A stretch of 12,420 nt of DNA from Akkermansia muciniphila. Its GTDB lineage: Bacteria; Verrucomicrobiota; Verrucomicrobiia; Verrucomicrobiales; V1-33. Positions within the stretch are counted from its first letter, which is position 1. Each line of letters begins with the position of its first letter. The notes beneath the pieces were generated by a model, which saw nothing but the letters and a program-made list of their open reading frames with translations, was not told the DNA's origin and did no database searches. A program made the translations under genes and the position numbers. Below, piece after piece: positions 12,299-12,420 of the stretch. The stretch is from positions 1 through 12,420 of the forward strand of contig CALQKQ020000052.1 in NCBI GenBank assembly GCA_943331195.2, written 5' to 3'.

Positions 12299-12420
12299 AT
12301 GTCCCCTGACTTTTCCCGTCGCCGCTTTCTTCGAGGCCTTGGCACCCTCATGGCCCTGCCCGCCTTGGAAGCCGCCGCCCCCTTCGCCGCCCGCGCCAGC
12401 GCCGCCAAAACCGCCAAAAC
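12299..12420 (+). CDS. Start of a Tat-exported protein, probably DUF1552 family (cut by the right edge)
   Basis: Only 40 codons are visible. They encode a twin-arginine signal: SRRRFLRGLG (residues 6-15), then the hydrophobic TLMALPALEAAAP (16-28) and an alanine-rich stretch with a likely cleavage site near ARASA (31-35). The wording RRxFLRG followed by ALPALEA is typical of DUF1552 proteins of Planctomycetota and Verrucomicrobiota, which are exported proteins of unknown biochemical role. DUF1501 or other Tat substrates are possible because the mature domain lies outside the window. No Shine-Dalgarno sequence precedes the ATG. Confidence 0.6.
   Translation, partial: MSPDFSRRRFLRGLGTLMALPALEAAAPFAARASAAKTAK

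Overview
The window is a high-GC stretch of bacterial chromosome holding twelve protein genes that I can support. All look like ordinary chromosomal genes. I see no rRNA, tRNA, insertion sequence, phage gene or CRISPR array. A member of the Verrucomicrobiota or the wider PVC group is the best guess. The reasons are a PEP-CTERM secreted protein, a Tat-signal start typical of DUF1552 proteins, an ECF sigma factor followed by a small proline-rich membrane protein, and a GTP-type PEP carboxykinase. This is inference from gene content, not a marker-gene identification.

Layout, left to right. The minus strand at 1-600 carries the N-terminal 200 residues of SerA (D-3-phosphoglycerate dehydrogenase), which runs off the left edge. 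A divergent enolase-superfamily dipeptide epimerase follows on the plus strand (746-1780). Next comes a long minus-strand run, read right to left: citrate synthase (5686-4559), fdhD (4516-3611), folB (3428-3039), an ECF sigma factor (3001-2408) and its probable membrane-bound partner (2392-1877). Citrate synthase is divergent from a GTP-dependent PEP carboxykinase on the plus strand (5893-7692). Then come a PEP-CTERM secreted protein (8031-9014) behind a near-consensus promoter, and a 415-base gene-free stretch with a five-copy 22-base tandem repeat. Two minus-strand genes follow: a bifunctional NAD(P)H-hydrate repair enzyme (10953-9430) and an Ldh/MDH2-type NAD(P)-dependent oxidoreductase (12129-11038). 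The right edge cuts the start of a Tat-exported protein, probably DUF1552, on the plus strand (12299 onward).

How the genes fit together. Citrate synthase and PEP carboxykinase draw on the same oxaloacetate pool and share one 206-base divergent control region that contains a perfect 14-base palindrome, so coordinated control is plausible. The sigma factor and the membrane protein 15 bases downstream look like a signalling pair. The other genes are housekeeping functions with no obvious joint pathway: serine synthesis, peptide recycling, folate synthesis, formate dehydrogenase maturation and nicotinamide nucleotide repair.

The most notable large-scale signal is strand composition. The plus strand is strongly G-rich on the left and strongly C-rich on the right, whichever way the genes point, with a step near 5,340 inside citrate synthase. 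This is the sign expected at a replication terminus or at the edge of a chromosomal inversion. I found no convincing new defence, mobile or biosynthetic system; the best leads are that switch, the tandem repeat and the divergent control region.
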